Assembly (NCBI GenBank): GCA_024036415.1
Contig: JAMWET010006964.1
Location: forward strand, 62,001-126,000
Length of the DNA: 64,000 nucleotides
Reading direction: 5' to 3'
Source of the DNA: Prochilodus magdalenae
Taxonomy: Eukaryota > Chordata > Actinopteri > Characiformes > Prochilodontidae
Part shown: one piece after another, positions 1 through 11,900 of the stretch
Layout of the letters: each line of letters starts with the position of its first letter
How positions within the stretch are numbered: position 1 is the stretch's first letter
Made by a program: the position numbers and the translations under genes
Notes under the pieces: model-generated
Told to the model about the DNA's origin: nothing
What the model saw: only the letters and a program-made list of their open reading frames with translations
The model's database searches: none

Positions 1-939
1 AAGTAGAGCAACAACAGCAGGCACAGTCCAACAGAAGCTTGGCTAAACACTTGGGAGAGTCACTGGACGCGGTGGAATTTGTTGACTCCCTGCCCTTCTC
101 TGCTGTGGTTTTTAAGCCTGTGCCCAGAATAGCAATCCGTCTCCTATCACTAGAGTGATTCAGAGCTTAACGTAAGTGATTGCTGCCATTTCCCAGTTGG
201 CCACTCTGCTGTCTTGTTGAACGGTGACGGCTAACATGACCTCTAAATGGTGAATCACCACACCGCCACTCCAGGTAACCAAACACAAGCACAGCTTGAA
301 TCCCGAAGCCACTGGAACATCAAGGGAGATCTCCAAGGCTGTCTTGTTAACTGCCAAAATTTCTTTATGCTCAGAATCAAAGTTTTTCAGCCTATGGAAA
401 CGACAAGTTCGTCTGTCATGTGTCATGACTGATGCAGTTTTGCCTCCATCTTTCCATCATTCCTGTGTTCTGCATTGGTCCCATTCTGCCTGTTCATTCA
501 TAGGCTGATGCTAATGCTGCAACGAGCCACACGCAGCATCGCTCCTGTCGCCTAGTTACCACTCAGCAGCAGGTTGCCACAGAAACAGGCTCCTGGCAGC
601 AGCACCTCAGTGAGAGATGCTAAGGCAGCCTTTCGGCAGCGTTGCTGCAGTGTGCACTCGCTCCATGTGGTCCTTTCACATGCACCTGCCCCACACTGGC
701 CTTCTACAGTCCCTGGCAGCGTAATAATACATCAGGGCATTGTGGCGTGTCTGCTGTTTCGATTTTGCAGTGTTAGAATCATATTCGCTTGTAACAATGT
801 ACTACATGAAATTCACAGACCCAGGAAAGTCCATGAAACTCTTTCCCTTCATGTACTTAGTAAACAATGGTTTCTTAAGCCACATTATGTAAGACCAGGG
901 GAGACAAAATCTTCATCAGACAAAAAAATTGTCACAGTC

Positions 940-1390
940 CATGGTGTAACTTCAGGCTCCTGCAGATGGCACTGCCACAGGAAGATGGTGCTATAAATAC
1001 CTGTGGATGTGCGTGATGGGATTCATAGATAGAGAAGAGGTGGTACATTGCAGATAGTGTCTCGTTCCATGGGTAGAAAATGGGTCCAAAGCAGATGTTA
1101 ACAAAAGGAGTGATTTCATTTGGGCATTCCGAAGGCCATAGTGTGAAGGAAGTAGTTGAATCTGCAGTTGTATGGACGCGTATGATCATACAGGTCTACC
1201 AGCAGTGGCTAAAATCCCAGTCTGCAGGAAATTCTCCCCAGAATTGTGCCTCAGAAAAGGAAGGCATCCACCAAATCTGGCCCAACACCACAATTCTTTG
1301 ATACAAGAGTGTCTGAACATTGATGTGGCCTACATCCAGAAACATCCAGTTCATGCCACATCAGGGCTTTCAGTGAATGCTCTTTACTGA
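940..1390 (+). mobile_element. Transposon relic, inverted partner of 8870-9330
   Basis: Motifs in order (ATACCTGTGGATGTGCGTGA, AGTGTCTCGTTCCATGGGTA, GGCCATAGTGTGAAGGAAGT, GATGTGGCCTACATCCAGAA) are the reverse complement of those at 8870-9330. The other copy encodes on its minus strand a Tc1-like C-terminus (see there). Coding capacity is broken. Confidence 0.7.
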
Positions 1391-1635
1391 ATATGCACTT
1401 AAAGAACTGCCACCCAGCACTGACAAATACCTCAGGGCATCAAGGAGAAACAACCACCTAACTCCTGTCCATGACAACCACACAACTAACCAGGCCAATA
1501 CCCCAGCACTAAATAGTACATATAATGTCCACAATTGACTAAAGACAACACAACACAAAATCATATGATATGGTCCAAAAAAGTCCAACAATATCTGACC
1601 CAATGCCTCCGTCAGGCTCTGTAAGGCTACATAGT

Positions 1636-1852
1636 GGTGGGTGTAGCTCAGCGGATAAACGCCACTACCCACCAGGGAGCCACCACCACATGTGGGAGAC
1701 TAGGGTTTAAATCCCAGTCTGGGTGACTATGCTGTGCTACACCAATAAGAGTCCTTGAGCAAGACACTACATTGGCCTACCTGGAATATGAGTAACCTTG
1801 TAAGTCGCTCTGGATACGACTTGAGTGTCAGCTAAATGCCATAATTGTAAAT
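1636..1852 (+). mobile_element. tRNA-derived SINE (copy 1)
   Basis: A box TGTAGCTCAGCGGATAA, B box GGGTTTAAATCCC, then GAGTCCTTGAGCAAGACACT and tail AAGTCGCTCTGGATACGACT. Pol III internal promoter with an L2-like tail. Confidence 0.88.
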
Positions 1853-2550
1853 TGATTATAGCTACAATTGATTATGTGCATTCACCTGAGAGCATGACAT
1901 TTATGAAGAACACTCAAGCACATTAACCATATTCATTTTTTAAAGAAGGGAAGAAATCATACTGTGGGTACAGAACAGTAAAATGCTGTTAGCACTGCCA
2001 CCATGTTAGTGCTTATTGGAGCAATGATTTCTAAATATGACTTAGATCTACATGATTTGTTTCCTCTGCTGAGAAGTGCTGTTTTACATGATTGTCACCA
2101 AGAAAAAAATGACCAGAAAAAGTGGCGTCCAATCAAAGATAGGGCTTGATTGGCCAGCGCTTCTGGCCTGATTTGTTCAAGAGCTGCTTATGATCTGAAA
2201 TCCCCAACTTAACCTGACCTGGAAAAGATTGAGCATGCAGCATAATTTGCCTTGTAGCCCAGTCGAAATTAAACAGTGATCAGATGGTGTGATTAGATAG
2301 AATGGCATCACTGGCTAACATGAAGTAATGAATTAACAATGGTTAACTAATGATCAACTGTTAGATGTAGTTGTAATATGTTTGTCTAAGATAGTAAACC
2401 ATTCTTAATATATTACTTAATGTTAGCTTATGCATCCGTCATATTAGTTAGCCAGTACTTAATGTAAAGAGTTTTGGATAGAACTAAGTTTAAAGTTAGC
2501 TGGCTAAGCAGGAAACCCTGCTTTGGAAGTCAGACCCCTGGTGTGTTGGT

Positions 2551-2736
2551 TTCATTTACATTGCATTTAGCTGATGCTCTTATCCAGAGGTTAATCATAT
2601 TACAGGTGGGACAGTGTAGTGTTAAGAGTTTTCCCCAAGGACTCTTTTTGGTGTAGCACAGTGTAGTCATCCAGACTGGGATTTGAACCCCAGTCTCCCA
2701 CATGTGCTGGTGGCTCCCAAGCTACACCAACCACTT
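2551..2736 (-). mobile_element. tRNA-derived SINE (copy 2, inverted, head deleted)
   Basis: Reads on the + strand ATTTAGCTGATGCTCTTATC then GGGATTTGAACCCCAGTCTC, i.e. tail then B box in reverse; the tRNA-like head is cut short. Confidence 0.85.
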
Positions 2737-2957
2737 ACATTACATTTGTGGCATTTAGTTGACGCTCTTATCCAGAGCGACTTACAAGGTTAATCATATT
2801 ACAGGTGGGCCAATTTAGGAGTTAGGAGTCTTGCCCAAGGACTCTTATTGGTGTAGCTCACCATAGTCACCCAGACTGGGATTTGAACCCCAATCTCCCA
2901 CATGTGGTGATGGCTCCTTGGTGGGCAGTGGTGTTATCCGCTGAGCTATACCACTTC
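2737..2957 (-). mobile_element. tRNA-derived SINE (copy 3, inverted)
   Basis: Reads ATTTAGTTGACGCTCTTATC, then GGGATTTGAACCCCAATCTC, then the reversed A box CGCTGAGCTATACCACT. It abuts copy 2 in the same orientation. Confidence 0.88.
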
Positions 2958-3449
2958 ATTGTCATTGCCTACATTCTATACTGTGTCATTAGCTGTTCCT
3001 GTTCCAGTCATATATTGTCATTCTACATCATATTACAATCAGTACACTGAATCAGTTTTGAGACTGTATGATACACTGAACAGTCATGACGTAATCAAAT
3101 CATTGAGAGGATAGAGATTAATACCCATAGGTGCCATTCTGAACTCTGTGCTGGAGACCAGGAGCTTTGGGCATTGTTAGGTGTCTTGTTGACAGCTCAC
3201 CGGCCTGAGATAGATGGGCGTGCGGCCTTGCATTCTCATTGCAGAGCTAACCAGCCTGTCATCCCGGACATTGCAGAATCTCTAACTGCTGTGTGGACAG
3301 AGGCCAACATGGATCAATGAGGTGCTCTCACCTCTGCTTTGTGGGAATGTACTAAACTATAAAACCTAAAGACCACCTCATGTAGTAACAATTACTTTAG
3401 CTGATTTTATTCCACTGAAATACAATGTTTACATTTACAAAACCTATAC

Positions 3450-3660
3450 TATATTTACACTCATCATCAAAAGAAGAGTTGCACACAGAAGGAAGTGTGG
3501 GATTCAACCCATTCCTCAGTGCTCAGGACCCCCACAGGACCACCACAGTTCAGGTATTATGTGGGTGGTGGATCATCCCACATATGGTGGTGTGTTAGTG
3601 TGTGTTGTGTTGGTACGTATGGTCAGACACATCTGTGCTGTTGGTCAATGTAAATGAATT
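3450..3660. mobile_element. Composite of two element fragments
   Basis: CACTCATCATCAAAAGAAGA + GTTGCACACAGAAGGAAGTG is an end of the Tc1-like family at 15491-16266. It is followed by ACCACCACAGTTCAGGTATT + ..ATGGTGGTGTGTTAGTGTGT, an arm of the palindromic repeat at 33190-33590. Confidence 0.6.
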
Positions 3661-4590
3661 ATCATTTTCAGATTTTTGATGCAGTTTTTTGTTGTATTGT
3701 CCTGAAAAAGCTGTTTTCTCTCAGGGGGTGCATTCTACACTCCGTGTATGGAAAGATGATAAGGCTGTATCATAACCACTGAACATTGGCTTGCATGTAT
3801 TTATGCAGCTGACTGCAGATGCTGCTACTGGGAATGAAGAAACCCACTAATGCTGTCAGTCATTCATAAAATCCTGTCTTTCAGATGATGTTAATAGGAA
3901 GAAATAGGAACACCATCTTACGCAACTAGTATAATGACTGTACACAATCAAGTTTCCTAAACAGGGTTTGGAAACAGCGATCAAACCCAAACATGAGCCA
4001 AAAGCTTGAGAGCAGAACCCTTTCATAACTGTGGGTAAGGCAGCAGAGCCACCATGCTGTTTCACTGGAGCAGTATGAGTTGGAGCTTAGCTTTGAGTTA
4101 GGCTTTTGATGGGCGGTCGGTGGCTTCATTTGATGAGAGCTGGATGGTGGAATGCTATGTTAGTCAGGTCTGCTGGATTCTAGATCTCTAGATTGCTGTT
4201 AACATATGTTGTACAAAACCTTCAGTATAGATCCTCACTTCAGTGGATGTGTGCACTCCGTCTGCTTTAGGGGAGTCTACTGTAGAAGAGAGTCAGCTTG
4301 GTTGGTTGACCCATGCCAGTCTATGTTCACTATATGTCCAGCAGTTTCTAGGTACACCTGTTCATCCAACATGTTTTCTGAATTTACATTTACATTTACA
4401 TTCATGGATTCATGGGCTTTACTAAGAGTTTATCCTCCTTTGCTGATGTGACAACCTCTACTCTTCTGAGAAGGCTTTAGACTAGATGCTGGAACATTGC
4501 TGTGAGAATTTGATTGCATTCAGCAATGGGAACCTTCATGTGATTCGAATTTTAAATGATTGGTTTAATCGTTGGATCAATCCAGAAAAC

Positions 4591-5039
4591 TTCTTCTTCT
4601 TCTCCTTCTTCTTCTTCTTCTTCTTCTTCTTCTTCTTCTTCTTCTTCTTTTTCTTCTTCTCCTTCTTCTTCTTCTTCTTCTCTTTCTTCTTCTCCTTCTC
4701 CTTCTTCTTCCTCTTCTTCTTCTTCTTCTCCTACTTCTTCTTCTTCTTTTTCTTCTTCTTCTTCTTCTCATTCTTCTTCTTTTTCTTCTTTTTCTTCTTC
4801 TTCTTCTTCTTTTTCTTCTTCTTCTTCTTCTTTTTCTTCTTCTTCTTCTTCTTCTTCTTCTTCTTCTTTTTCTTCTTCTTTTTCTTCTTCTTCTTCTTCT
4901 TCTTCTTCTTTTTCTTCTTCTCCTTCTTCTTCTTCTTCTTCTTCTTCTTCTTTTTCTTCTTCTTCTTCTTCTTCTTCTTCTTCTTTTTCTTCTTCTTCTT
5001 CTTCTTCTTCTTCTTTTTCTCCTTTTTCTTCTTCTTCTT
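4591..5039. repeat. (TTC)n polypyrimidine microsatellite
   Basis: About 449 bp of TTC with scattered TTT, TCC and CTC variants, all pyrimidine on the + strand apart from two isolated A bases (near 4733 and 4770). Long open frames in every direction (poly-Phe, poly-Ser, poly-Leu, poly-Lys/Arg) are artefacts. Confidence 0.96.
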
Positions 5040-5746
5040 AATACACATTTTTGTCTGCTAACATGCCCTGCACTTTTTTTAGATACCGACACCATTCCAA
5101 TTCCAATATGTTCAATCTGATCAGGAATGGTGTGCTGACCATGATTATTCCATAATCCATTTAAGAAGGAATAGGGTAGAAAAGTGCACCACCATCTGCT
5201 GGACTTCTGCTTAACCAAAATACACTTTTTGAAAACACTATCTCAGGGCAGACGTTCAAGCACACGTTCAGTGCTGGTCTGACCTGCATTCGTCCGTTTT
5301 ACTTTTTTCCCACTCTTGATCTCTTGTTCCTCCAGTCGCATTCATTTTTGCACCCACAAAACTCTGTTTTCTTTATTTGACAGCCATCAAACTGTGTGCA
5401 CTTACTCAGGGCAGATCTCCAAACTCTTAAGCCGTAGCCATACTTAGCGACACTGGTGTATGTGTTGTTTATTCATCTTTCATTCCTCCCATAGATTCCC
5501 ATTTATTTTAGCAACCAGCTAACAACAAGCACGAACAGCCTCAGGAAATGAACTTTTCTCATTCTACATTTAGCCTGTGATGTGTGGGCCTAAAACATAA
5601 GTGTGCCATAATCTTCATTGCAGTTCTTTTTTTTCCTTTTGATTGGTGGACTCAGGTGGTCTCTGTTTTTTTTCCTGTCCTCTAGTTATATGAAAGTATA
5701 AGGAAAGGAGTTGCAGTTATTGATTGTGAATGTGCTTGTTTTACAG

Positions 5747-5931
5747 ATAACCAGTTCAGAATGTCCATCCTGGAGCGACTGGAACAGATGGAGCGCAGGA
5801 TGGCTGAGATGGCCGGCCAGCAGCAGCAGAGCAACGGAGCAGCTGGAGGCACTGGACCAGGAGCAGGGGGAGGAGGGGCAGGACCAGGGGGAGGCAGCAA
5901 TGGAGGGAACGGCAGTAACAGCCAGTCACAG
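5747..5931 (+). CDS. camta1: camta1 exon: linker before ankyrin repeats
   Basis: Acceptor ..TTTTACAG, donor CAG|GTAGCG. The first codon is split and completes Asp; the frame then reads [21 protein letters not shown], a signature CAMTA1 segment with coiled-coil character, followed by a Gln run and a Gly-rich stretch (residues about 30-55 of the exon). The exon ends in phase 0. The Gly-rich tail looks longer and more repetitive than my memory of mammalian CAMTA1. Confidence 0.93.
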
Positions 5932-8900
5932 GTAGCGTCAGATACAGCATATGCCTTCAGCTGCTTGTAGTAATACTTTCATATTGAACCATTTCAGATC
6001 AATGGAATGGATTTGGAAAACACATCAGCAGCGATCATCTCAGTGCTGGTCTTTATGCAACCCCTTGTGCCCGCAGTGTGTGTCGGGGCAGGGCCAGGCA
6101 GGCAGTTCCTTTGAGAGCCGTGTGGTGGTGGTGTGTGAGAAGATGATGAATCGTGCTTGCTGGGCCAAATCGAAACACCTGATCCACTCCAAAACCTTCC
6201 GGGGAATGACCCTACTGCACCTTGCTGCAGGACAGGGTTACGCCACACTCATCAAAACACTCATCAAGTGGCGGTGAGTCACACAGCTGTGACTTACTCT
6301 GTATTTATGGTTACTGCCGTGATTGCTATTGTGTTTGTTCTATTTCGGTGAGCTAATGTGAGCCTTACCTTTCACTGATTGTTTATTTGTTTCCAGTCCA
6401 AGCGGCCATTAAGTACAAGTTACAAGTTATTTTCCAGCATCAGGAACAAATAAGAAAGCATATACTTAACAGTGAAGGGCACTGTTGCCTTCTTAGTGAG
6501 TTATTTCAGCTTCTGTTCTGGAGACTCTCTGCAGAGATGGTTTTCTATACCTCCAAAGTTCAGTCTCAGAAGTTGGTTGCACATTCTGTTTTTTGCATTC
6601 CCCATAACAAATATAGTCTATAAACCCTTACCCCGTATCTCAGATGTCCAGTTTCTGTGTTCTAGTGTAATGGTTTTCTCAGTAAAGGCGTCTTGGCAGC
6701 TGTACATCCTTTCAAACCCAGGGTGTTAAAGTGTCTTCTCACAGTGGAAGGATGGACAGAAGCACCTATGGATGTTTTCAGATCTGAGACAAGGGACTTA
6801 ATGTTTTCATCTCTGTCAACGCTCTGCCTGTTGATTATCTGATGCTGATAGTTCTGGTGGTCTAGCAGGTCTTGCATGGGTTTTAGGACTTCCATATTCC
6901 AAATTTGGAAACTTCTTTTTTCCCCTTTTGGACTTTCCATTTCCTTATACATTATATCATATTTAATTTTAGAAATATGATGACTTGTACTTAATGTGCC
7001 TTTTAACTGGAAACTGTGTAAATGAAAGACAGTAACTTCTACACAGGACTCTATGATAAAATTGTCTTGTCTCTTTAGCACTAAGCATGCTGACAGCATT
7101 GATCTAGAGCTTGAGGTGGACCCCCTAAATGTAGACCACTTCTCTTGTACACCTTTGGTAAGTGTTCAGCCATATATGTTAATATAATGAACGGTTTACA
7201 GTTGACAGGTATAGCGTTGTTGCATAGGCATAGGGCTGTCACCATCCTGATGAACTGTCATACTGCAATTACTGTTTTCTCTGCTTGTTTATTATTTACC
7301 ACCATTAAAATGGCCAAACAGTCTGATTAGCCACCTTAGCTTCCAGCTATTGGTCTCAGATATTAGTCTCTCAAGCCAGCAACGATATTCATGTTACCTT
7401 CATGTCTTCTCCTCTGCTCTGTGTATCTCTCTGTAGATGTGGGCCTGTGCTCTGGGTCACCTCGAAGCAGCTGTGGTCTTGTATAAGTGGGACCGGAGAG
7501 CGCTGGCCATCCCGGACTCCCTGGGGCGCCTGCCCCTGTCCATCGCTCGTTCCCGCGGCCACACTAAACTGGCAGAGTGCCTAGAGCAGCTCCAGAGAGA
7601 GGAACAGCAGCAGCCGCCATCTTCCCGCATGTCTTTCTCCCCCAACACCGACGCGCCCTCGTCCGACAACTGGATGGTCACCTGGGCCAGCGACGGCATG
7701 GTGAATCCCAATGGACAGAAGAGCGGAGCGGTCACCGCCACTAGCGCTAACCCCAGCAACTTCACTCCTGGTGAGTGCACAGGGGTTGACACACATCTGG
7801 AGAAAGTTAAAAGCTTTAATGTACAAAGTAATATTTGGTATTAGATGTTTGTTTAGTTTTGCAGAGGAGCTACGAGGCTAATGTTGCCAAATGGCAACGG
7901 AAGTGCCATTTAATGTCATGCAGTTTGCATGCCCGAAACTATTTTGTGCTGTCGAGTAATCTTGAAGGCACCATAGAATGCATTTATTCAGTATTTTAAA
8001 TTTCTCATTGATGTCTATATAGCAGGTATATGACTTTGGTCAAGGTACAAAATCCACAGCATGGCTGCTTCTTACATGTTGCTAATAAATGTGGAACCAC
8101 TCCTCTCGTTAGTGTTTCTACTGTCAAGCACTGGGCGAAGCTGTTTTGTATTGTCTGAGGTCTGAGGTTGCCCAGAGTGAAATGTGCAGAGCAAATTAGC
8201 AACATTGAATTAAGGTTGTCCAAGATGGATGGTGGAAGCTGTAGTTTACTTCCTGTTCAGTATCTTGTTTTGCCAGTTGTTCAATTCCACCTTAAATGGT
8301 GCTACAGTTGCATTCTGGTGCTTGCACAGGCTGCAGCATTTAAGGTGGAACAGAACATTGCCTTAAGAAGTTGGGAAACAAACTTCAGGCCTTTTTAACG
8401 AATAATGCCAGTGATGCCCGTTAATGGCCTATTCGGTTCTTTGGAAAGGAGATGAGAAGTGCTGTCATCCTCTTCACAGCCTGGAACGGTTAATTTCTCT
8501 GCGTAGTCTGCCATGTGCTGTTGCTGTGGTGGTTGTGTGCTGGTGTGTGTACATTTAGGGGGCATACAGTCAAGATACTTATGTACCAGATAAGTATTTT
8601 GGAAATAGCCTGCTTTACAGCTCTCTTTGGCAAATCCTGGGATTGCTATCTGAAGGTTCAGGGTATGTCAGTTATATAATCACTCTGTGCAGTGTTCCAT
8701 TCTGTGACACCTTTAAAAAAACTTTACATAAGTGGCTGCTAAATGAACAAACCTACACTGCATAGCTAGCTAAACTAGCCTTTGAAACATTATTTGCCAT
8801 GCTATGCCATTCATCAGATTTTGTTGTATTGCTTGGCTCCATCGCTTTTTACAGAGCTTACAAATTTGTAATAGCGTGTAATACCTCCACAAGCACGAAT

Positions 8901-11900
8901 AACAGCCCAGATTCGATTTGGCATGGGCTGGACAAATTTCTGGATGTAGGCCACATCAAGATTCAGCCTTTCTTGCATCAAAGAATTGTCCAGTTGGGCC
9001 AGACTTGGTGGATGCCTTCCCTGATACAATTCTGAGGAGTAGTTCCTCTAGACTGGAATTTTTGCCACTGCTGCTAGACCTGTATGACTGTACGCTTCCA
9101 TACACCTGTAAATTCAGCTACTTCCCTCACACTATGGCCTTTGGTATGCCAATCATCTGCTCTGGAGCCATTTTCCACACATGGAACGAGACATTCACTG
9201 CACTGTACCACCTCTACTCAATCTATAAGTCCCATCATTCACACCCCACAGGTATTTATAGCCCTGTCATCCTCATACAATACCATTTTCAGGAGCCTGA
9301 GGTTCCTACCACCTTAAACACATAAACAGACAAATCTTTTGTACAGTGAGCTTAGTTCAAGTGCAAAAGTATATAACTGAACCTTGAACACCACTTTTTG
9401 GGTGAACAGCTACATTTGGGCTAAATGGAAAATGATGCTAATGAGATTTCTGGCAGAACCATCCATTTAATGTATTACTGCAGCACTTGTCTTCACTTGG
9501 GTGAGCAGCACTTGTTGCGGAATCTAATTTCAACAGCCTATTTCCTGGGATTAGCTCTAATAGCACCTCAGAGATAGAGCAAATGTAATTGAAAGAACGA
9601 TGATCCACTTCTAACAGAGTCCATCTCTCGTGCCTCCGTGCCTTGCTTTTGTGTCCAGATTTGCGACGGCCCAGGTCGGAGCCATCCAGCTACTACATTA
9701 GCGAGTGTCAGAGGGATCTCCCCGCGGCTAAGAAACACAAGCCCAACCCAGAGGTGGCTCAGACAAGGCCAGATAAAGCCGTCTCTGTGCCTCTGAGCCT
9801 GGAGCACCAGCAGCTCACCAGGCTTTCGGCCAGCACCGGCACTCTTCCCGTCGACCCGACCAGCCCCGAGCGTGGTGTGAACGCAGAGGGCACAGAGACC
9901 AGCGGCATCGCACAAGCCAAGCTGGGCTCATTCCGTGCAGGAGGCCATAAGTGGGGCTCAAGGGAGGTTTACAGGAAGGTACCAGGGGGAGTTGGAGGAA
10001 GCAGCATAGGGAAGGAGAAGCTGGCCAGCCGGCTGCGTCAGCGGGCAGAGCCCCTTAGTATGCTGACCATGGCGGACAGAGAGATGGTGGATACGGAGCT
10101 GCTTTCCTACAAGGAGGATTTGGAGAACCAGGACTGCCTTTCACACATGGAGAACCTGCAGGTGAGTTGTACCTACCACAGGACACAGAAGTTCAGCTGG
10201 GGTGTTTTGAGTCCGTTAAAGCCATATAAAGCTCGGCTGTGTTGGATCTCAGTGTTTTGTATACAAGTGTGTATGTATTAGTGTGTGTACATTCACCATG
10301 TGGTTAAGAAATGCATCACCAGAACAGAACTTTATGCATTTATGACAAGGCAGAGTCCCTGGGAGAATGTTGCCCTCAGGGTTCTACAGATCATAGGTCA
10401 AACACCACTTGGAGACAGTTGACCATTTGTTGACACTAGATAAGATCACACCCTCTTTTCTATCGTATGGGGGTGGTTAAACTCTGTATACAACCTGTGG
10501 GACAAGGGTCTGAGTTCAGACTGAGTAGGACTGAGTTGGGCTGAGTTCAGACTGAGTAGGACTGAGTTGGACTGAGTTGGGCTAAGTTCAGACTGAGTAG
10601 GACTGAGTTGGGCTGAGTTCAGACTGAGTAGGACTTAGTTGGGCTGAGTTGGGCTAAGTTCAGACTGAGTAGGACTGAGTTGGGCTGAGCTCAGACTGAG
10701 TAGGACTTAGTTGGGCTGAGTTGGGCTACGTTCAGACTGAGTAGGACTGAGTTGGGCTGAGCTCAGACTGAGTAGGACTTAGTTGGGCTGAGTTGGGCTA
10801 AGTTCAGACTGAGTAAGACTGAGTTGGGCTGAGTTCAGACTGAGTAAGACTAAGTTGGGCTAAGTTTAGACTGAGTAGGACTGAGTTGGGCTGAGTTCAG
10901 ACTGAGTAGGCTGAGTTGGGCTGAGTTCAGACTAATTAGGACTGAGTTGGGCTGAGTTCAGACTGAGTAAGACTGAGTTGGGCTGAGTTCGGACTGAGTA
11001 GGACTGAGTTGGGCTGAGTTCGGACTGAGTAGGACTGAGTTGGGCTGAGTTCAGACTGAGTAAGACTGAGTTGGGCTGAGTTCAGACTGAGTAGGACTGA
11101 GTTGGGCTGAGTTCAGACTGAGTAGGACTGAGTTGAGCTGAGTTGGGCTAAGTTCAGACTGAGTAGGACTGAGTTGGGCTAAGTTCAGACTGGGTTGGAA
11201 TGAGCTCAGACTGGACTGGGATGGCATGTCTTTGGACAGGAGCTGTGAGAGAACTACAATTGCCTTGAAATACACTACTCCAGCCTTCAGTCACCTGACT
11301 CTGCCTTTCGGTGCAAGCAAGAAAAGAAACTACATCTGTGACTTATTCAGTTATGGCCTGATAAAGTGGGAATGTTTAGCCAATAGTTGTTAATACACTC
11401 ATTGTTAAAAGAATAGTTGCACCCAGAAGTAAGTGTGGGATTGCAGTGCTATTGGGAAGGAGGATGAAGGTTATCAGGAACAATACATGATGATACATTT
11501 AGACTGATACGGACAACAACTATTCAGGTACACATACAGTAGTAGAGTGTCTCAGTATGGCGTTAGGCTGTCATGTTTGCTAATGCAATACATGCAGACG
11601 TCTCGGCATGGAGTTGTAAAAGTTTACATTTACATTTAAGGCATTTAGCAGATGCTCTTATCCAGAGCGACTTACAACCGTGCTTAGTGCTCCATTGGAT
11701 ATTATTCCAGCTAGTGCAGGAAGTGTAAAGCCTAAAACTCACCATGAGCTCAGACACTGCCTGAACCTTGATACCTAGAGATTAATACACACATATATAA
11801 AGCAAAAAGAGCACTATCTGGCAACCCCAGCCGGTACCCTTGGCATACTGTATGGCATAAATGTGTTTATTGTATTACAAAAATGTGAGGAGCCTATAAG

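Larger units (their letters stand above)
1..5746. other. camta1 intron (right part), repeat-rich
   Basis: No camta1 exon is recognisable here. The stretch holds a transposon relic (about 940-1390), three SINE copies (1636-2957), a partial mobile-element copy (about 3450-3660) and a large TTC tract (4591-5039). Bases 3-158 form an open frame of about 51 codons that is not recognised. The 3' splice site closing the intron is TTTTACAG, ending at 5746. Confidence 0.7.
7771..9658. other. camta1 intron with repeats
   Basis: It holds a dispersed repeat at about 7965-8400 that includes a short palindromic element (8279-8357), and the second inverted copy of the 1-kb transposon relic (about 8870-9330). 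No exon is seen. The acceptor is GTGTCCAG at 9658. Confidence 0.65.

Noticed and set aside
1639..1720. True tRNA gene at the A/B box-bearing sequence
   Set aside because: The B box is embedded in a SINE body with an L2-like tail and repeated copies; no complete cloverleaf is evident.
4486..5218. Long open frames of poly-Phe, poly-Ser, poly-Leu and poly-Lys/Arg
   Set aside because: All arise from the TTC microsatellite read in different frames; no start context, conservation or splice support.
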